From NCBI GenBank assembly GCA_003427395.1, contig BFEA01000049.1, positions 3,966,348 through 3,992,843 of the forward strand: a DNA stretch of 26,496 bases, in the 5' to 3' direction. The notes beneath the pieces are model-generated. The model worked only from the letters and a program-made list of their open reading frames with translations. It was not told where the DNA came from and did no database searches. Position numbers and translations under genes: made by a program. Each line of letters starts with the position of its first letter. Positions within the stretch are counted from its first letter, which is position 1. The stretch is from Chara braunii. Lineage: Eukaryota; Streptophyta; Charophyceae; Charales; Characeae. Of this stretch, positions 8,801-18,072 are shown one piece after another.

Positions 8801-10824
8801 CTGGTTGTTCCCTTTTGGTTGTTTATAATCTGGGCAGAAGGGAACAATGTGGTTGGGGTCACCACATTTGAGGCACTGATCGGCGACTTTTCTATCTTGC
8901 CAAACTTTTTCTGTAATCCCTAGTTTTTCCCAAGGTCAGCCTTCGGGCAAGCCAGGATGGGGTGGATACGGACGATCCCAGTTCCCATTCCACGTGCCTC
9001 TTCCTCTTCCCCATGTGGAGTTGGGTCCTCGGCCACCTTGCGAGGGACCATTGCCCCTTCCTCCCACGTAGTAGCTATCTTCCCCACCACCCCTCTGGGT
9101 GTCGGGTCCTCTTCCTCCACGACCGCAACCTCCTCTTCCTCTGCCACGACCTCTTCCTTGTCGCCCTTCCCCGCGGGCTACAACGACCGCGTAGTCCCCC
9201 TCCTGAACTACCAATCCGTTGTGTGCATCTCCCTCCAGACAATAGTCTATCTGATCATAGGAGAGAGTTTCGACACCTCCTTCTTCAAAGGTCAGAAAAA
9301 GGTTGTCTTTCCCATGAATATTTCTTGAGATGGTACGGTTTTGCCATTTCTTGCCAGCTTGCAGATCTTTCCAATAATGGCAGTAGTTTGCCTCCGCCAA
9401 GAAACCGGCATGATCTAATGCGATCTTGCTAAACTTCTCATAAGTCATCCCCTTTTCCTTGGTACGGGGATATAGTTGAGTGCGGAGAGGATCGGGTAGT
9501 GCTCGAGCGAAGTTGTTAAGAATCTGCGTCGCGGTGAGTCCATGTTCAGCGCATTGCAGAAGTTCATCCATGGTACATTTAAGTGCGGATACACTTTTCC
9601 ATTTCCTATCCGCGATATTCAGGATTAGCATTTCAGTTCTCCGGGCTAAGTTTTTATCTTCGCATCGTTTCCGGACCGCTTTAAAGAAATCTTCAATACA
9701 ACTTTGCTGGGAATACTCTACCATAGACTGACAATTAGCTTCCTTCTGCAGGGAGATTGCAAAACTCATTGCATCTCCGGCCATACACGAACTGGCCATG
9801 AGAACCCTGTCCCAATACGGTATATGCTGCCCGTACACATAGGACTCAATCGCAGCAATCCAATGTAAAACACTTTCTTCCTTTTTTCCGGTGTACGTCC
9901 ACGACACTTTTACTTTTATCTTTCTGACTTCCCCTGCATCTTCTTGCAGCACACCCTTCTTCTTCCTGTCTCTGTCTCCATCACCTTTTCCATCTCCTCC
10001 ATCTCCTCCACCACTGCTTACCAATTTTTCAATTACGGCGGGTGTTAAAGTTTTACTGATCTGCTCATCTAGTTTTACAATGTACGCTTGTACATGTTGA
10101 TCAACTTCTGCTGCAGATCTCTGTAGGAAGGTATTCCAGACTCCCTCAAATTCATACTGATGAGCTTCAACTTTCTGCAAGGTCTTGTTCATCGCTGCGA
10201 ACTCTTGTTTTGTATGGAGAACAGTTGCTGTCAAGAGGGCAAGTTGTTCTTCGGTTGCTGTTTGCTTTTCTTTCTGCGCCTGTAATTCTCTTTGCAACCT
10301 CTCACCCTCTACCTGCAGTCTTTTTCTCTCTTCTAACTCTTGTCGCTTTGCAGCTAACATCTTGCTGTGCAATTCAGTTCGTTTTTCCTCCAGCAAGAGC
10401 TCCTTTTCCCTTTTATCTTTAATGGATGTCAATTTTGCGATGAACGTGTCCCGTTCTTCCTCTGTCTCCTCAATCCTTTCACTGGAATAGTTGTACTGGT
10501 CATACCAATTTAAGGGACTGACCTGTATATTCAATCCACCTGTATGACTGCTTTCGCCCCTTTCAGTTCGATGTTTGACGAGTCTGTCATCAGGAGGTTC
10601 GTCTTCTTCTTCTATAGTCTTTAGTTCTTCCTGCAATTCTTTTTCTAACTTTTCTTTCAACTCTTTTTTAATTCTTTCTTCTTCTATTTGAGTTTTTTTT
10701 TCTCTTCTTCTTTCTGTTTCTTTTTCTGCTCCTTTTCTTTCTTTTTCTCTGCTAGGCGGCGGCCTACTTTTGCCTGCTCTGCCGCTGAGAGTCCAGGCTT
10801 TGCTGTTCTGGATCTCATCATCAT
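8801..10824 (-). pseudogene. Gag polyprotein, long and nearly complete, with a TGA just before the zinc knuckle
   Basis: The main open frame runs about 580 authentic codons to a TGA at 8936-8938. In order: a Lys/Glu coiled coil (about 10480-10760), a second coiled coil (about 10130-10470), an SGGGDGGDGKGDGD linker near 10000, a globular capsid-like region with LHWIAAIESYVYG and QILNNFARALPDPLRTQLYP, then an RG-rich tail (about 8990-9175). After the TGA the same frame continues and holds a CCHC zinc knuckle, C-x2-C-x4-H-x4-C (8834-8875), before a TAG at 8798-8800. The true N-terminus (from MMMRSRTAKPG at 10824) lies in a different frame; the two join across an A9 run near 10690-10699, so one indel is implied. 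The open frame upstream of that join, from 10837, is an out-of-frame shadow. Confidence 0.88.
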
Positions 10825-10944
10825 GCGGGAAGAACACACTCTCCCGAAGCCGAGAGGGAAAAAGAAACGGAATAGTGGCCCCAAAAGAACAGACAGAGCC
10901 ACCATCCCGTACATGGGATAGTCATCCATGGTGGGGTACAGCAC

Positions 10945-11744
10945 AGGGGAGGCCTCCGCTGGACCACCAAGTACCTACCCAAGAACCTAGTTTACCTGAG
11001 TAGTTGGGATCTGTAACTTTGTTTTAAAAAGTCTGGATGTTGCTGCTTCAGAATAACAAAATTTAATAATGCAGAAGATTTATAATATTTCCCTAATCAA
11101 TATGCGCAGTAGAAACTCTCTCTCTTTTCTTTTTTTTTTCCCCTCTTCCTTTGTTTGCTGCCTGTTTAGTTGCTTAGCTGGTCTACGCCTTCAATGGTCT
11201 TGTCTGGTCACTTTCGTTAGAGAAGGTAGCCAGGTGATACTCAAACTTACTTGGAAAACAAATCCAGTTTACCACGATTATCTCAGCTCTCAGCTTCTTA
11301 CACTCTGACGTGGCAGTACACAGTTCCCTGACTCAACCTTCCTTCCCTACCTATCGATAGACCAGATGGATAACACGAAGACCAGATGTTAACTCTCTAG
11401 ACCTATCTGTCAGATCAGACCAGGTCACAGGTTTTGTCCAGACGGCAGCAGCGACCACCAGAAAGGAAGGGGAAGAGATACACAACACACAGGTTTGCAA
11501 TCAATCGAGGTAAGTGAGGCAGGAGGTTCTTCTCTTCTTTGTAGCCGTTGATGAAGACTCCACGTTCGCTCCAATCGCTCCAATTGCAGGTAAGTCTTCT
11601 CCTCCTTAGCCCCTTCTTCTTCGGCAAACTTCCCCCTCCAATTGCAGGTAAGTCTTCACCTCAACTCTCGCCAGCTATACTCAAGCCAGCTTATCCTTCT
11701 CGCCGGCCTTGATCATGCCAGCGCGTCCAGTGAGAGTAACAAGT
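10945..11744 (-). mobile_element. Untranslated leader of the main retrotransposon
   Basis: There is no protein-like frame between the gag start and the primer-binding site. The leader contains a 22-bp direct repeat (listed separately) and an 11120-11150 polypyrimidine stretch on the + strand. Its length, about 0.8 kb, is long but within the range for plant Ty3/gypsy leaders. Confidence 0.5.
11578..11657 (+). repeat. 22-bp direct repeat containing a perfect splice-donor string
   Basis: CTCCAATTGCAGGTAAGTCT followed by TC occurs at 11578-11599 and 11636-11657, period 58 bp. Each contains CAGGTAAGT, an ideal 5' splice site on the + strand, which is antisense to the retrotransposon. Confidence 0.85.
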
Positions 11745-11760
11745 TCTGCTCCGATACCGA
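11745..11760 (-). other. Primer-binding site of the main retrotransposon (tRNA-Met-i type)
   Basis: On the - strand this is TCGGTATCGGAGCAGA. It shares GGTATC-GAGC with the canonical plant Met-initiator primer site and has the same A-to-G variant as the site at 5574-5590. Immediately outside, the - strand reads CTTGCA-AAT, so an LTR edge (TGCAAGG on +) probably lies at 11764. Confidence 0.6.
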
Positions 11761-11763
11761 ATT

Positions 11764-12132
11764 TGCAAGGAACCCGACTGTTCATCACTTGCTGGAGTGC
11801 ATCAGATCACATGCATATTCACGTATTTCACGGATTGCGATGTCTCACACAAAGCCCAATAGAAAATGAATGAGAACCAGGAAGCTCAACTCAATTATCA
11901 TAACCAGATTAAGAGAGGAATATGTGAGTTCAAAATGTATAGTGCTGAACGGAGTTACAAGTCTTCTTCGGTCAACACGAGTTCCAAGCCTGGTGCTCAT
12001 CAGCGCCAGCTGCCAAACGTCAACAACAGCGCTCAACAGGTAAGTGTCACCATAGCTTACACCTCCCCCTCTCTCGTGTGCCTTTTTCTCTCTCTCCCTC
12101 TATGTCTATTGTCCTGGTCTACTCCCAATCAT
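11764..12132 (-). mobile_element. Probable start of the 5' LTR of the main element; outer edge unresolved
   Basis: The inner edge follows from the primer-binding site. I cannot find a second copy near 6500-6750 to confirm LTR identity, because the 3' end of the element is lost. The 378-bp tandem duplication that follows may lie inside this LTR. Confidence 0.3.
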
Positions 12133-12888
12133 CATGCATGCACACTCCCTATCACACGAGGATCTACTTTGAATACTACTCACTGAACTCATCTACTAAC
12201 TATCCCTACTAATGTACTAACTAGCGCTGGTGCAGCTATGGCTGCCTTCCCTCTAGCCAGCACTCTCTTCACTCTCACATAGCACTGCTCTTCAGTCTAG
12301 CACAACCCACACCCATCTAGCGCACAAGTGCCACGGCACGTCCACACTCTCATGCAAAGTGAGCATCTGTCAAATGGGAGGCTGGCCAGTCCTTTATAGT
12401 GCTGGACTGGTCTGACGTGCCCTGCATTCAGCCTCAAGTGTCTTGGACTCCTGCCCAGTACCCATTGTTGCAAAGTGTGTGTCCCAGTATCTTTTCCCAT
12501 GGTCTGCTGNCATGCATGCACACTCCCTATCACACGAGGATCTACTTTGAATACTACTCACTGAACTCTTCTACTAACTATCCCTACTAATGTACTAACT
12601 AGCGTTGGTGCAGCTATGGCTGCATTCCCTCTACCCAGCATTCTCTTCACTCTCACATAGCGCTGCTCTTCAGCCTAGCGCAGCCCACACACATCTAGCG
12701 CACAAGTGCCACGGCACTTCCACACTCTCATGTGAGATGAGCATCTGTCAAATGGGAAGCTGGCCAGTCCTTTATAGTGCTGGACTGGTCTGGCGTGCCC
12801 TGCATTCAGCCTCAAGTGTCTGGGACTCCTGCCCAGTACCCGTTGTTGCAAAGTGTGTGTCCCAATATCTTTTCCCATGGTCTGCTGC
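12133..12888 (+). repeat. Tandem duplication of a 378-bp unit
   Basis: Unit 1 (12133-12510) and unit 2 (12511-12888) both start CATGCATGCACACTCCCTAT and align along their whole length with scattered substitutions (for example CGCTGG/CGTTGG, TCATCTAC/TCTTCTAC, GGACTGGTCTGACG/GGACTGGTCTGGCG). A single N lies at the junction (12510). Both units contain TCCTTTATAGTGCTGGACT, a possible TATA-like motif. No convincing protein frame. Confidence 0.92.
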
Positions 12889-13345
12889 TGCTTTGGGCCA
12901 TCGGGCCTGTCTTTTGGACTCCTGGTCTGAATCAGGACTGACTCGTGGGATTGTGACTGGACTGGGACTGTGGCCTTTGACTCATTGCTGAACAGACGTG
13001 ACTTTCCATCGAGGAGACATGACCCTTTCTCAGTCTTAAAAACTGTGTCCAATAGCTGTTCGTTCAGGACCTGTTTGTGACTGTTCAAAATGACCTTTCA
13101 TTTCATTATGGATGTGACATTTGCCTCAGGAACTTTGTCTTTTGGGTTGCTGCTCGTGAATTCAAGTTCTGGCCGACAGGGCCCCTCACTGTTGGGGTAC
13201 TCATCTGGGGTCTAATTCGCAAAGGCCCTTGTACCCCTAAAAAATGCCCAGATTTTTTTTTTTTTTTTCCTGATTGCGGCATCTGACTGCACTCGCTGAG
13301 ATCTGTCAGATTCCGAATTGAACTTGCGAAGTCAGGATGTTTTTT
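12889..13345. other. No recognisable gene
   Basis: Ordinary unique-looking sequence with a poly(T) run at about 13253-13269. I find no motif or frame to support a gene. Confidence 0.4.
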
Positions 13346-13376
13346 CGGTTGGGGGGGAGGGGGGGGTGTGGGTAGG
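13346..13376 (+). repeat. G-run cluster with quadruplex potential
   Basis: Runs of seven and eight Gs separated by A are followed by GGG runs within about 30 bp, sitting directly left of the GAA array. Four or more G-runs of at least three bases are present on the + strand. Confidence 0.6.
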
Positions 13377-13387
13377 GAGGAGGACAG

Positions 13388-13447
13388 GAAGAAGAAGAAG
13401 AAGAAGAAGAAGAAGAAGAAGAAGAAGAAGAAGAAGAAGAAGAAGAA
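13388..13447 (+). repeat. (GAA)n microsatellite, about 20 units
   Basis: Uninterrupted GAA triplets. Lysine, glutamate and arginine runs in all frames here are simple-repeat artefacts. Confidence 0.97.
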
Positions 13448-13510
13448 TCTGATCCGAAAGATGAAAAAACAAAAACAAATCGCTATGGCTCTGGCTCTGG
13501 CTCAATGGGG

Positions 13511-13960
13511 AGCAAAGTGGAGGAGGAGGAGGAGAAGAAGAAGAAGAAGAGGACGAGGAGGGAAAAAGATGAAGAAGAAGAGGACGGGGAGGAGAACAAG
13601 AAGAAGAGGAGGAGGGAAAAAGATGATGAGGACGAGGACAAGGAGGACGACGAGAAGAAGAAGATGAGGAGGAAGGAGGAGGAGAAGAAGAAGAATAAGA
13701 ATAAAAATAAGAATAAGATTAAGAATAAGAATAAGAATAAGAATAAGAAGAGGAGGAGGAGGAGGAGGAGGAGGAGAAGAGAAGAAAAAGTAGTAGAAGA
13801 AGAAGAAGAGGAGTAGAAGAGAAGACGGAGAAGCAGAAGAAGAGGAGGAGGAGGAGGAGAGGGCGGTGCAAAAGAAAACCACGAAGAAGAAGAAGAAGAA
13901 GTAGAAGAAAAGGAAAAGAAAAAAAAGAAGAAAAAAACAGAAGAAAAAAAAGAAACTAAA
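13511..13960 (+). repeat. Long purine-rich tract built of GAA, GGA and AATAAG repeats
   Basis: Almost every base on the + strand is A or G for about 450 bp, with rare T and C. Within it 13691-13749 is an AATAAG hexamer array, and 13750-13790 is GGA-rich. Long open frames on both strands are pure Lys/Glu/Arg or Leu/Ser/Phe strings and are not real proteins. Confidence 0.95.
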
Positions 13961-14194
13961 CTGCCGGACCTACCTTCTCAGCTATGGGGGGCGTTTGCAA
14001 TGAAGCGGGCTGGCGGGGAGAAGCGGCTGCAGGGCCATGTCGATGGCGGGCTGGAGACAGGACGCCGGTGCTGGTTATGTTGTCGCAGCACATGACGTTG
14101 ACATCCATGCTGAATGGCGCGACGTCAACGTCGCGTGCTGCTGCACAGACTGGGGCAGAAGGGGCGAAGGCAGCCAAAAGCAGGCCACGAGGAG

Positions 14195-14790
14195 ATTTGA
14201 AAACCCGGCCGATTTCGGCCGCAGATCTGCAGATCTGCGGTCGAAATCGACCACGTTTTCAAATTCGAAAATGGGCCCCTACCGGACCCCGTTCTCTTCA
14301 AAAAACGCGCGGCTGATCTCCACCGTCGATCTGCACCGATCAGCAGCAGAGATTGGCCGTTAGTTTTCTTAAGAAAACGGGGTCCGGTAGTCCCCAGTTT
14401 TCTTCCGAAGTGGTGGCGGCGGCCTCCCAGAGGCTGGGGGGGGACGGGGACGCCCGAAAATCCCCAGTACCCCCCCCCAAACGCAGTGCGCCCGATTGAA
14501 CTGGGGGCCTGCCGGGCTGGTGAACCGCCCGGTCCGACCGGCAGGCTCCCGGTCGGTCGAAGGTCCCCCGGTCCATCCGGGGACCAGCACTGGTCCTAAT
14601 AGATTAGGTCGTGATATTTTGAGGAAAATATCAAAAAAATGAAAAAAAATTGTTTTGACTGCAAAATAAATCGCGGCGGCGATTCAGCGCATCTTCCATT
14701 TTTGCCACTAAGCCGGTCCTCCACACGGTCCTACCGGTAGTCCTCATTACCGTGTGCTACCGGGCCCCCCCGATTTCTTAACGTCGGGGG
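14195..14790. repeat. Inverted-repeat field: at least ten hairpins in 600 bp
   Basis: Main structures are a 35-bp-arm, loopless imperfect palindrome (14195-14264, four mismatches, core CCGCAGATCTG/CAGATCTGCGG) and a 20-bp inverted repeat with one mismatch (14279-14298 and 14371-14390). Smaller ones are a 16-bp perfect palindrome (14363-14378) and stems at 14371-14404, 14534-14556, 14563-14584, 14581-14596, 14595-14608, 14613-14632, 14722-14756 and 14767-14790. Most small stems are perfect over 6-8 bp. There is no protein frame. Foldback-type transposon ends or a structured RNA are possible. Confidence 0.85.
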
Positions 14791-15289
14791 AACTGGTGGT
14801 TTAAGGGTGAGGTCCATCCTTACCCAGTGTCCTTGGGTCGTTTCTTATTCTACTGTGGCTCTGTGTAGTCGGTTTGCGGCCTTCATTTTGGACTGTACTA
14901 TTATCGCAGTGCCTGCCCACCCAGCGCGGGGTGAGGGAACCCAATATGCCTCCTTAACCCACCTGTCTTATCCATATCTCCTTCTGTATTAGCTTGTGCT
15001 CATGTGATTCTGTGAGATGTGTCTCTTGCGGGCATAGAATGTCTGGGTGGTTGTTGCAGTACCAGTCTAGGTAATAGGTTAAGTTATCCCACTTTTGCTG
15101 CCTAGACTGTTGATGTTCCAGGACACTGTTCTAAGGTCAGGTGCTTGTGATGTTGCCCTGCTTGCTGCTGTGTGCTTCCCCGTCTCCATTGTGTGTTCTG
15201 TGTTTCATTCTTTTGACGTCGGTTCAAGCTGATGTCTTTCTAATTCACGAATGATGCCTCCTGTTTGTCTATCAGCGTCTGCAGCTTCT
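14791..15289. other. No recognisable gene
   Basis: Unique-looking sequence without repeat structure or persuasive frames. Confidence 0.4.
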
Positions 15290-16600
15290 TTCCTCAGCCC
15301 TTCTGGTCAGTGGGAACACCCTGTGCGCAGTGACCATGGCCATCCCCTGACTCAGGAGGCCGTAGGGGCTGGCCTCCACCAGCTGCCATGACATCCGTCA
15401 CAGGTTCTCCTGTAAGTTTGTCGCCTCCGGGAGCTGAACGAACATTGGCCTGAGGTTGGCAATATGTAGCTGGCCATTTAGTTCCTCCCATTCCTTTGTG
15501 CTCCTTGCTTGTAGACCCAACTGAACATCGGGATGGCCGCACCCTCGGATTGATGGGCATCGTGCCATCAGTGAGTTCGCTTGCCTGAGCAGTGTTGAGC
15601 GCCCCCGATGTGAATTCCACATCTCCCCAATCCTCATGCTGGCTATTCCACTTGCAGGGGATCAGGATCCTTTTATTTTCCCCTCTTCTGACATCCACCC
15701 TTGCCGCCGCTTCGATTTCCTTTTTCTGCCGTCTTCAATTTTTTTTATATGGTCAAATGAGAGTTCTCCTTGTCCCTGTTTTTTGTCTTTCAGCAAGGCT
15801 ACCGTCGCTTTGATTACGCTTTTTCACCTGAGCAGGTCTTCCCTCGTGGAAGGTTCCCCTTGTCCTGCGTGCTTAGTCTGCATGTGCGCAGGTTGGCTTG
15901 GTTGGTTGCTCCCTCTTCTGCTACTCTTTCTTGGCTTGGTCGTATAAGCTGTTTCCTCTTTGTAGCTCTTAGGCCATTGGATCAGTCTACCATAGGGGTG
16001 ATTGTGTATCTGAATTGTGTTGCCTTTTGTTCTGGTCTTGAGACTGCGCTTAGAAATTTGAAACTTCCTGTTCTCTTCGCAAGGTCTCAAATCTGTTCTC
16101 AGGTGGACCCCCATTTTGTTTTAACACCTTGCCGCTCACCCTGGCCTGTGTGACCTTCCCTTGATATTTGTGGTGGGCCATGTTGAGCTCAAACTCTATC
16201 TCCCTGATCCTTCCAGCCCCTGAACCTCCTTTTGCAGCCGTTCTGCTTCCCCCTTGTCCGCCTCACTCTCCTCTGAGAACTCATCGTTCCCCGTTTCCCT
16301 GGGGTCTTGTTCCTGGGTGCCTGCTTCCTCCAGTCTCCTCTTTCACCGTCTCGATCCAGCTGGGTTCTGGCCCTCCACTTCGATGGCTCCCTTCTGGCTG
16401 TCTCCCTCTCCCTCGCTTATCGTCTCCCTATTTTTGTTGTGCTCTTCCTGTCTCTGCTAAGGTCCGTTGGCCCTTTTCCTCTCCCTTCTTTTGGTCTGGA
16501 TATTGTCACTCTACGCCTTCTCTGCCAGCTCTCCTATTTCGCATCTCTCTTCCAGAGATTGGAGCCTCTAGTTGTCCTCCTGTATCAACTGGCCGTTTAT
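15290..16600 (-). pseudogene. Decayed protein-coding relic, probably a retroelement ORF
   Basis: Read on the - strand, protein-like stretches follow one another across stops and frame changes. A coiled-coil-like piece contains LEERCEIGELAEKA (about 16500-16560). Next come an acidic piece with SEESEADKGEAERLQKE (about 16220-16290), then KFQISKRSLKTRTKGNTIQI (about 16000-16060), and finally an open frame of 134 codons (15294-15698) that is Gly/Pro-rich. The composition (charged, hydrophilic, coiled coil then loop) suggests a Gag/ORF1-type protein, but no catalytic motif or zinc knuckle is visible. The + strand frames over the same DNA are Ser/Pro/Leu-rich and look like shadows. Confidence 0.4.
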
Positions 16601-16816
16601 GATCATCTTGGTGATAAATCCAACCCCCTTGCACCCATTTTTTTAGGTCTGATAGAACTTGTAGACCCTTTCTGTACCAGTAGCTCTATAGGACCGGTTT
16701 CCCAGTAGGCTGATAGGCCTGGTCAGTCAGTTGCCTGTTAGGCCAGTCCCATCAGCAGCTCAGTCCCAGGAAAGTCCGGCTTCACGGAAAGCTGTGGGAT
16801 CCAGGTCTGAAGAAAA

Positions 16817-16897
16817 GTTTCCAACCAACTGGCCTATCTCAGTTGGTACACCCCTGAACTGTTGAAATACAGTCGAGTTCGAACTCCACTGGAAGCA
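16817..16897 (+). repeat. tRNA-like sequence (SINE head or tRNA pseudogene)
   Basis: An A-box-like TATCTCAGTTGG lies at 16835-16846 and a B-box-like GAGTTCGAACT at 16875-16885. GTTTCCA (16817-16823) can pair with TGGAAGC (16890-16896) as a 7-bp acceptor stem with one G-T pair, followed by A as discriminator. ACTGT/ACAGT makes a 5-bp anticodon-like stem. Against a functional tRNA: an extra stretch of about 10 bases before the A box, no D stem, and an eroded T stem. A tRNA-derived SINE head or decayed tRNA gene fits best. Confidence 0.4.
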
Positions 16898-18010
16898 TAT
16901 GAGTAAAATACTACAATCCTGAATCACCTAGGGCTGGCTTTATATTACCTATATAAAACTGAGGCTGGGACCTCACAATAAACCCGGGAGTACCCTGGGA
17001 GCATTACCCAGTTTCGCTTTGTGTCAGATGTCAACCAAACTCACGTTCGCTTTCACATTGCCACAACTCAGTTTTCCATTGGAGCGAAGCCAAGAGACAA
17101 CACAATGTTTTCCCGAGCCTGTGTCGCAGAAGCGCTGTTGCGACTGTGTAGTCAAGCATCAAGTAAGACTGAGAGGGAGTCCAGTAGCGTAGTCAACGGC
17201 GCCCGGTGCCACAGTTGTAGAGCTTGAGCTGGCAAGAGAGTGAGAAACGAGGAGGACATCGAGAGAGGAAGAGAAAGGCTTGAGGGTAGTTAGGATATGA
17301 GCGAGAGAGAGGGAGAGGCATACCTGTTCGAGTTTCCCGGCAGCCATAGCCACCTGAGTGTGCACGCATGAGACTTTGATGTACAAGACTTTGAATTTTC
17401 AAGCGATGTCCAAAGTGTGCTCATATCGTGTTGGCTTGTATCTCGTGTGTGGAGCTTTTCATGTTGAAGTGTAAACGTTTGATGTTGCTAGCAGTGTGAT
17501 ATTATGAGGTGGTTGCATCTTACTGTGGTTTCCCCCAGTTGATAACCTCCTTGAAAATACACAGGTTGATATGCAGTAGCTGGTTAAATGGTGGATCATT
17601 CTCTTCATCGACAATTTTGCAAGCATTTGCACATTCTGCTTTTGTTGGTCTTCATTCTGAAGAGCTGGTGTTCAGCAAGCGAAACGTGTTGAGGATGACT
17701 GCCGAGTCTCCACATAAGCAGGCTTGGATGTATGCATGAGGTTTTCAGGATGAATCTGAACTTCTTTGATGCGGCTATGTGGTTTTGAAGATTTGGCAAG
17801 CCATGATTGTCTGTGGAATCAAGAAGTGAAGCTCTGTCCTTTTTGTTCACTTGCTCCCTCCCAGGCATCAGACTGTGTTTGCCACAACTGTCTCTCTTTG
17901 CCTTCCTCCTTGCAATTTTTTTATAGTTGTTACGATCCTGGCGAATTTCGAAGTGCACATTCATTAGAAAGTACAATGCCGTCCAATTTCAAAAGGAAAT
18001 GAATGAACTT
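16898..18010. other. No recognisable gene
   Basis: Short frames on both strands have no motif. An AATAAA lies near 16977. The tail of a possible SINE after the tRNA-like head is not delimited. Confidence 0.4.
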
Positions 18011-18019
18011 GAGAGGAGA

Positions 18020-18072
18020 GAGAAGGAAAGAAGAAGAAGAAGAAGATGAAAGAAAGAAGAAGAAGAAGATGT
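18020..18072 (+). repeat. GAA/GAAA-type microsatellite
   Basis: Two blocks of GAAGAAGAAG are separated by GATGAAAGAAA. Phe/Ser strings on the - strand come from this repeat. Confidence 0.9.

Larger units (their letters stand above)
6750..11765 (-). mobile_element. Degenerate Ty3/gypsy LTR retrotransposon, 3' end truncated
   Basis: On the - strand the order is primer-binding site (11745-11760), leader (about 10945-11744), gag, zinc knuckle, protease, reverse transcriptase, integrase. RT before integrase is the Ty3/gypsy order. The element carries nonsense codons (TGA at 8936-8938, TAG at 8798-8800, 8449-8451 and 7561-7563), frameshifts near 10695, 8800, 8583 and 7050, and an internal deletion at about 7495-7507 that removes the RT YxDD box, RNase H and the front of integrase. 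The integrase C-terminal domain, polypurine tract and 3' LTR are missing. It cannot encode its own transposition. Confidence 0.9.

Noticed and set aside
8957-9432. Two + strand frames of 123 and 156 codons.
   Set aside because: They lie over the RG-rich gag tail on the - strand and read Ser/Pro/Leu-rich, the usual shadow of such a tail.
10684-10921. + strand frame of Phe/Ser strings and a Pro-rich frame near 10770-11003.
   Set aside because: Antisense of the Lys/Glu-rich gag N-terminus.
13368-13882. Long open frames on both strands (Lys/Glu/Arg-rich on +, Leu/Ser-rich on -).
   Set aside because: They are translations of GAA/GGA simple repeats, with no domain, no complex sequence and overlapping frames on both strands.
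15592-16708. Chain of + strand frames rich in Leu, Ser, Pro and Phe that resemble membrane proteins.
   Set aside because: The - strand over the same DNA reads charged, coiled-coil-like protein pieces, so the + frames are better explained as antisense shadows.
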